Source: Beijerinckiaceae bacterium (GTDB taxonomy: Bacteria; Pseudomonadota; Alphaproteobacteria; Rhizobiales; Beijerinckiaceae). From it: a DNA stretch of 8,088 nt. Under the pieces are notes generated by a model. It made no database searches and had not been told where the DNA came from. It was given only the letters and a program-made list of their open reading frames with translations. A program made the position numbers and the translations under genes. Within the stretch, counting starts at the first letter, position 1. Each line of letters starts with the position of its first letter. Below are positions 5,827 to 8,088 of this stretch, piece by piece. The stretch spans positions 1 to 8,088 of the forward strand of contig CANGOK010000150.1 of NCBI GenBank assembly GCA_947455285.1. Direction: 5' to 3'.

Positions 5827-6861
5827 ATGAATATCCCCGTCAAGACCGCGCAGCCCTTGGGTGGCCCGCCCCTCGTCGATCCATTCGGCCGGGCGATCAC
5901 CTATATTCGCGTGTCCGTGACGGATCGCTGTGATTTCCGCTGCGTCTACTGCATGTCCGAGGACATGACCTTCTTGCCCAAGCAAGATTTGCTGTCGCTG
6001 GAGGAGCTGGACCGCCTCTGCTCGGCCTTCGTTTCGCGCGGCACGCGCAAGATCCGCATCACCGGCGGCGAGCCGCTGGTGCGCCGGGGCATCATGACCC
6101 TGTTCCGCTCCCTGTCGCGCCATCTCGATTCAGGGGCGTTGGAGGAGGTCACCGTCACAACGAACGGCTCGCAGCTCGCGCGCCATGCGCAGGAGCTCGC
6201 CGACTGCGGCGTGAAGCGCATCAACGTGTCCCTCGACACGCTCGATCCCGATAAATTCAAGGCGGTCACCCGTTGGGGCGATCTTTCCAAGGTGATGGAT
6301 GGCATCGACGCCGCGCAGAAGGCCGGGCTCTCCATCAAGATTAACGCGGTCGCCCTGAAGGGCGTCAATGATAATGAAATTCCGCAGCTGATCGAATGGG
6401 CGCATGGGCGCGGCATGGACATGACCTTCATCGAGGTCATGCCGCTCGGCGATGTCGAGGCTGCGCGCGTCGATCAATACTGGCCGCTGACGCAGCTGCG
6501 CGCGAGCCTTCTCGATCGCTACACACTTGATAACATCGACTACCAGACCGGCGGGCCTGCCCGTTATGTGCGCGTGAAGGAGACCGGCGGGCGCCTCGGC
6601 TTCATCACGCCGCTGACCCATAATTTCTGCGAGGGCTGCAACCGCGTACGCATCACCTGCACGGGCACGCTCTACATGTGCCTTGGACAGGAGGACGCCG
6701 CGGACCTGCGCACGCCCCTGCGGGCTTCACCGACCAATGAGGCTCTGGATGCGGTCATCGAGGCCGCCATCGCCCGAAAGCCCAAGGGCCACGATTTCAT
6801 CATCGACCGCACCACGCGCCAGCCCGCCGTCGGCAGGCATATGAGCGTGACGGGGGGCTAA
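5827..6861 (+). CDS. moaA: GTP 3',8-cyclase MoaA, molybdenum cofactor synthesis
   Basis: A 344-residue radical SAM enzyme that turns GTP into 3',8-cyclo-7,8-dihydro-GTP, the first step of molybdenum cofactor synthesis in the cytoplasm. MoaC acts next but is not in this window. The radical SAM cluster motif CxxxCxxC is CDFRCVYC (Cys35, 39, 42). The SAM-binding GGEP is at 80-83. The second, MoaA-specific 4Fe-4S cluster is bound by Cys268, Cys271 and Cys285, in the family spacing C-x2-C-x13-C. The family's C-terminal double glycine is intact (TGG, 343-344). DRCDFRC, NVSLDTLDP and EVMPLGD are further family hallmarks. All key residues are present and the length is normal, so it should be functional. 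It begins at ATG 5827 and is divergent from the small Pro/Ala-rich gene; the 122-base gap shows no clear promoter or molybdenum-cofactor riboswitch. Downstream lies a palindromic element rather than another moa gene. Confidence 0.98.
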   Translation: MNIPVKTAQPLGGPPLVDPFGRAITYIRVSVTDRCDFRCVYCMSEDMTFLPKQDLLSLEELDRLCSAFVSRGTRKIRITGGEPLVRRGIMTLFRSLSRHLDSGALEEVTVTTNGSQLARHAQELADCGVKRINVSLDTLDPDKFKAVTRWGDLSKVMDGIDAAQKAGLSIKINAVALKGVNDNEIPQLIEWAHGRGMDMTFIEVMPLGDVEAARVDQYWPLTQLRASLLDRYTLDNIDYQTGGPARYVRVKETGGRLGFITPLTHNFCEGCNRVRITCTGTLYMCLGQEDAADLRTPLRASPTNEALDAVIEAAIARKPKGHDFIIDRTTRQPAVGRHMSVTGG

Positions 6862-6886
6862 AGCGGAGCGCGTCGCGCTTGCAGCT

Positions 6887-6909
6887 TCTCTCCCCCTTTT
6901 GGGGAGAGA
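6887..6909. terminator. Stem-loop after moaA, arm of a palindromic element
   Basis: TCTCTCCCC (6887-6895) pairs perfectly over nine bases with GGGGAGAGA (6901-6909) around CTTTT, 26 bases after the moaA stop. No T run follows the stem. It could stop moaA transcription but also looks like one part of the larger repeat region. Confidence 0.5.
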
Positions 6910-7009
6910 TTAGAGAGTGGGGGTCGTGAGGCCTTTGCAGGTTAATTGCTTTGGAAGCCTGCTCACGATCAGCATGCGCAGACCCCCACCCCGTCCGCTA
7001 ACGCGGCCG

Positions 7010-7032
7010 ACCCTCCCCACAGGGGGGAGGGT
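7010..7032 (-). terminator. Stem-loop at the end of the hydrolase gene
   Basis: A perfect 9-bp GC-rich stem lies two bases beyond the TAA of the - strand hydrolase (7035-7037). It has no T run and is a candidate terminator as well as part of the palindromic element. Confidence 0.4.
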
Positions 7033-7034
7033 AT

Positions 7035-8088
7035 TTACCCCAGCGTCTCCTCAAGCCATTTGCGCGCGACCTCTGCGATCTCGGCGTTGTTCTTCTCCAG
7101 CATGAGCATGTGGCCGTTGCCGTGAATGCCGAGATCGGCGAGGCGGATGTAGGTTGTCTTCATCACGCCTGCCTGGCGCAGATAGCGCACGGTGCAATGG
7201 TCATAAGGCGCGTGATAGGAGGCCTCGGCCTCCACCACCAGCACGGGAATGTTCTGCAAGTGAGCCAGCTTTCGCGCGGGCTCTGCCTGCTCCCAGCAAC
7301 GCACGCGGTCAGGCGCTTCGGGCTTGTCCTGCCGCACGAAGCGCAGGTCCTGCGGGGACGCTAGCGGGGGATCATAAGTGAGGGGCGGCGCCGTCAGGCC
7401 GTAGGGTTTGGTGAAGGGGCCATCCTCGAACCAATCAGGCGCGCCCTTGGTCACATTGTCAAAGACCGGCGGACCCGAAGGCTCCATGGCGACGATGGCT
7501 TTCACAAGCTCAGGCCGCGCATCTGCGATCAGCCAGCCGAAGGTTCCAGACTGTGAATGAGTAAGCAAGATCGCGGGGCCGATGCGGTCGAGCAGCGCCG
7601 CGCCGGCGTCGCGATTGAGCTCCTGCTGGCGGGGGAAGCTCGCGAGCGAGGGGAAGTTCTGCGCCATGAACTGATCGAAGACCGGATCGCCCTCAACGCC
7701 ATTGCCCGGCCATTGCGTATGCAATTCCGCCTGCGGCCAGAGCTTGTAGAGTTCGGGCGCTGTGAACTGCTGCTGAACGCGTCGCACCGGTGTGCGCGTT
7801 TGGTCGCCAGTCTCGCGCTGATGCGGCGAGCGGGCGCGTGAGGGTTGGTCGATCACATAGACCGCATAGCCCGCGCGCAGGAAGAACTGGCGCCAGCCTT
7901 CGCGGCCGTCTGGCGTGCCCGTGTAATTGAGACCGCTTTGTCCGCCGCCAGAAAACATGACGATCGGAAGCGCCTTTGTGCGCTGCGCCGGGATTTGGAA
8001 TTCGACATACATCTGGCCGGTGAGGAAGCGCCCGTCAGGATGCTCCTCATAATGGCCGCCGACGAAAAAATAGCCCTGTTCGGCGATG
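7035..8088 (-). CDS. Alpha/beta hydrolase, N-terminus outside the window
   Basis: The frame is open to the right edge: 25 codons (IAEQGYFFVGGHYEEHPDG and onward) precede the ATG at 8010-8012, and they look like real family sequence, so that ATG is internal. Counting from it, FSGGGQSG (20-27) is the oxyanion-hole loop. The nucleophile elbow reads THSQSG (151-156) with Ser153, where the usual G-x-S-x-G has Thr and Ser in place of both glycines. His301 in GNGHMLMLEKNN is the likely catalytic His, and an acid near VVEAEASYH (259-267) is possible. The rest matches an esterase-like alpha/beta fold of the large type with a long cap region (about 60-130). It is probably an esterase or lipase-like enzyme; the substrate is unknown. 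Whether a signal peptide exists cannot be seen. It is convergent with moaA and has no visible functional tie to it. Confidence 0.9.
   Translation of the reverse strand, partial: IAEQGYFFVGGHYEEHPDGRFLTGQMYVEFQIPAQRTKALPIVMFSGGGQSGLNYTGTPDGREGWRQFFLRAGYAVYVIDQPSRARSPHQRETGDQTRTPVRRVQQQFTAPELYKLWPQAELHTQWPGNGVEGDPVFDQFMAQNFPSLASFPRQQELNRDAGAALLDRIGPAILLTHSQSGTFGWLIADARPELVKAIVAMEPSGPPVFDNVTKGAPDWFEDGPFTKPYGLTAPPLTYDPPLASPQDLRFVRQDKPEAPDRVRCWEQAEPARKLAHLQNIPVLVVEAEASYHAPYDHCTVRYLRQAGVMKTTYIRLADLGIHGNGHMLMLEKNNAEIAEVARKWLEETLG

Larger units (their letters stand above)
6887..7032. repeat. Composite palindromic intergenic element (REP/MITE-like)
   Basis: Three nested or tandem inverted repeats fill the gap between convergent moaA and the hydrolase gene. 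The first is the 9-bp stem at 6887-6909. In the second, GTGGGGGTC (6917-6925) pairs with GACCCCCAC (6981-6989), enclosing CGTGAG (6925-6930) paired with CTCACG (6962-6967). The third is ACCCTCCCC (7010-7018) pairing with GGGGAGGGT (7024-7032) around a 5-base loop. Such C/G-run palindromes recur as dispersed intergenic elements in many Hyphomicrobiales genomes. The copy number cannot be judged from one window. No coding capacity is credible. Confidence 0.6.

Noticed and set aside
5946..6621. Two long - strand open frames inside moaA
   Set aside because: They are antisense shadows of a GC-rich, fully conserved gene and have no family features.
7557..7841. Open frame of 94 codons on the + strand within the hydrolase gene
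   Set aside because: It lies antisense to well-conserved hydrolase motifs and has shadow-frame composition.

Overview
The window looks like chromosomal DNA of an alphaproteobacterium, most likely in the Hyphomicrobiales (Beijerinckiaceae/Methylocystaceae-like). Support for this is the GC-rich right half, the style of the YkuD L,D-transpeptidase, the DUF971 protein and MoaA, and the GC-rich palindromic intergenic element of a kind common in that order. The genus cannot be fixed from the sequence alone.

Left part (1-3355), visibly lower in GC than the rest. A repeat protein, cut by the left edge, fills 1-1234 on the + strand. It is built of unbroken 8-residue repeats, 50 complete ones in the window, and these are ordered into a 17-octad (136-residue, 408-bp) higher-order unit present three times. 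A hairpin-rich gap separates it from a convergent gene on the - strand (1376-3355). That gene encodes a full-length OafA-type membrane O-acyltransferase (acyltransferase 3 domain fused to a C-terminal SGNH domain), which probably acylates a surface polysaccharide or other envelope glycan.

Junction (about 3356-3807). No intact gene is evident. A 42-codon open tail (3494-3622, -) with coding character is cut by an in-frame TGA. Base composition changes here, so this looks like a recombination scar at the edge of an acquired or fast-evolving surface locus.

Right part (3808-8088), GC-rich and housekeeping in character. In order: a 58-residue hypothetical protein (+), a periplasmic L,D-transpeptidase (+) with a textbook terminator, a convergent DUF971 protein (-), a small Pro/Ala-rich membrane-anchored protein (-), divergent moaA (+) for molybdenum cofactor synthesis, a palindromic repeat region, and an alpha/beta hydrolase (-) cut by the right edge.

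The envelope theme recurs (acyltransferase, L,D-transpeptidase, possibly the repeat protein), but no single multi-gene system spans the window. The most unusual object is the octad protein with its nested 8 x 17 periodicity.
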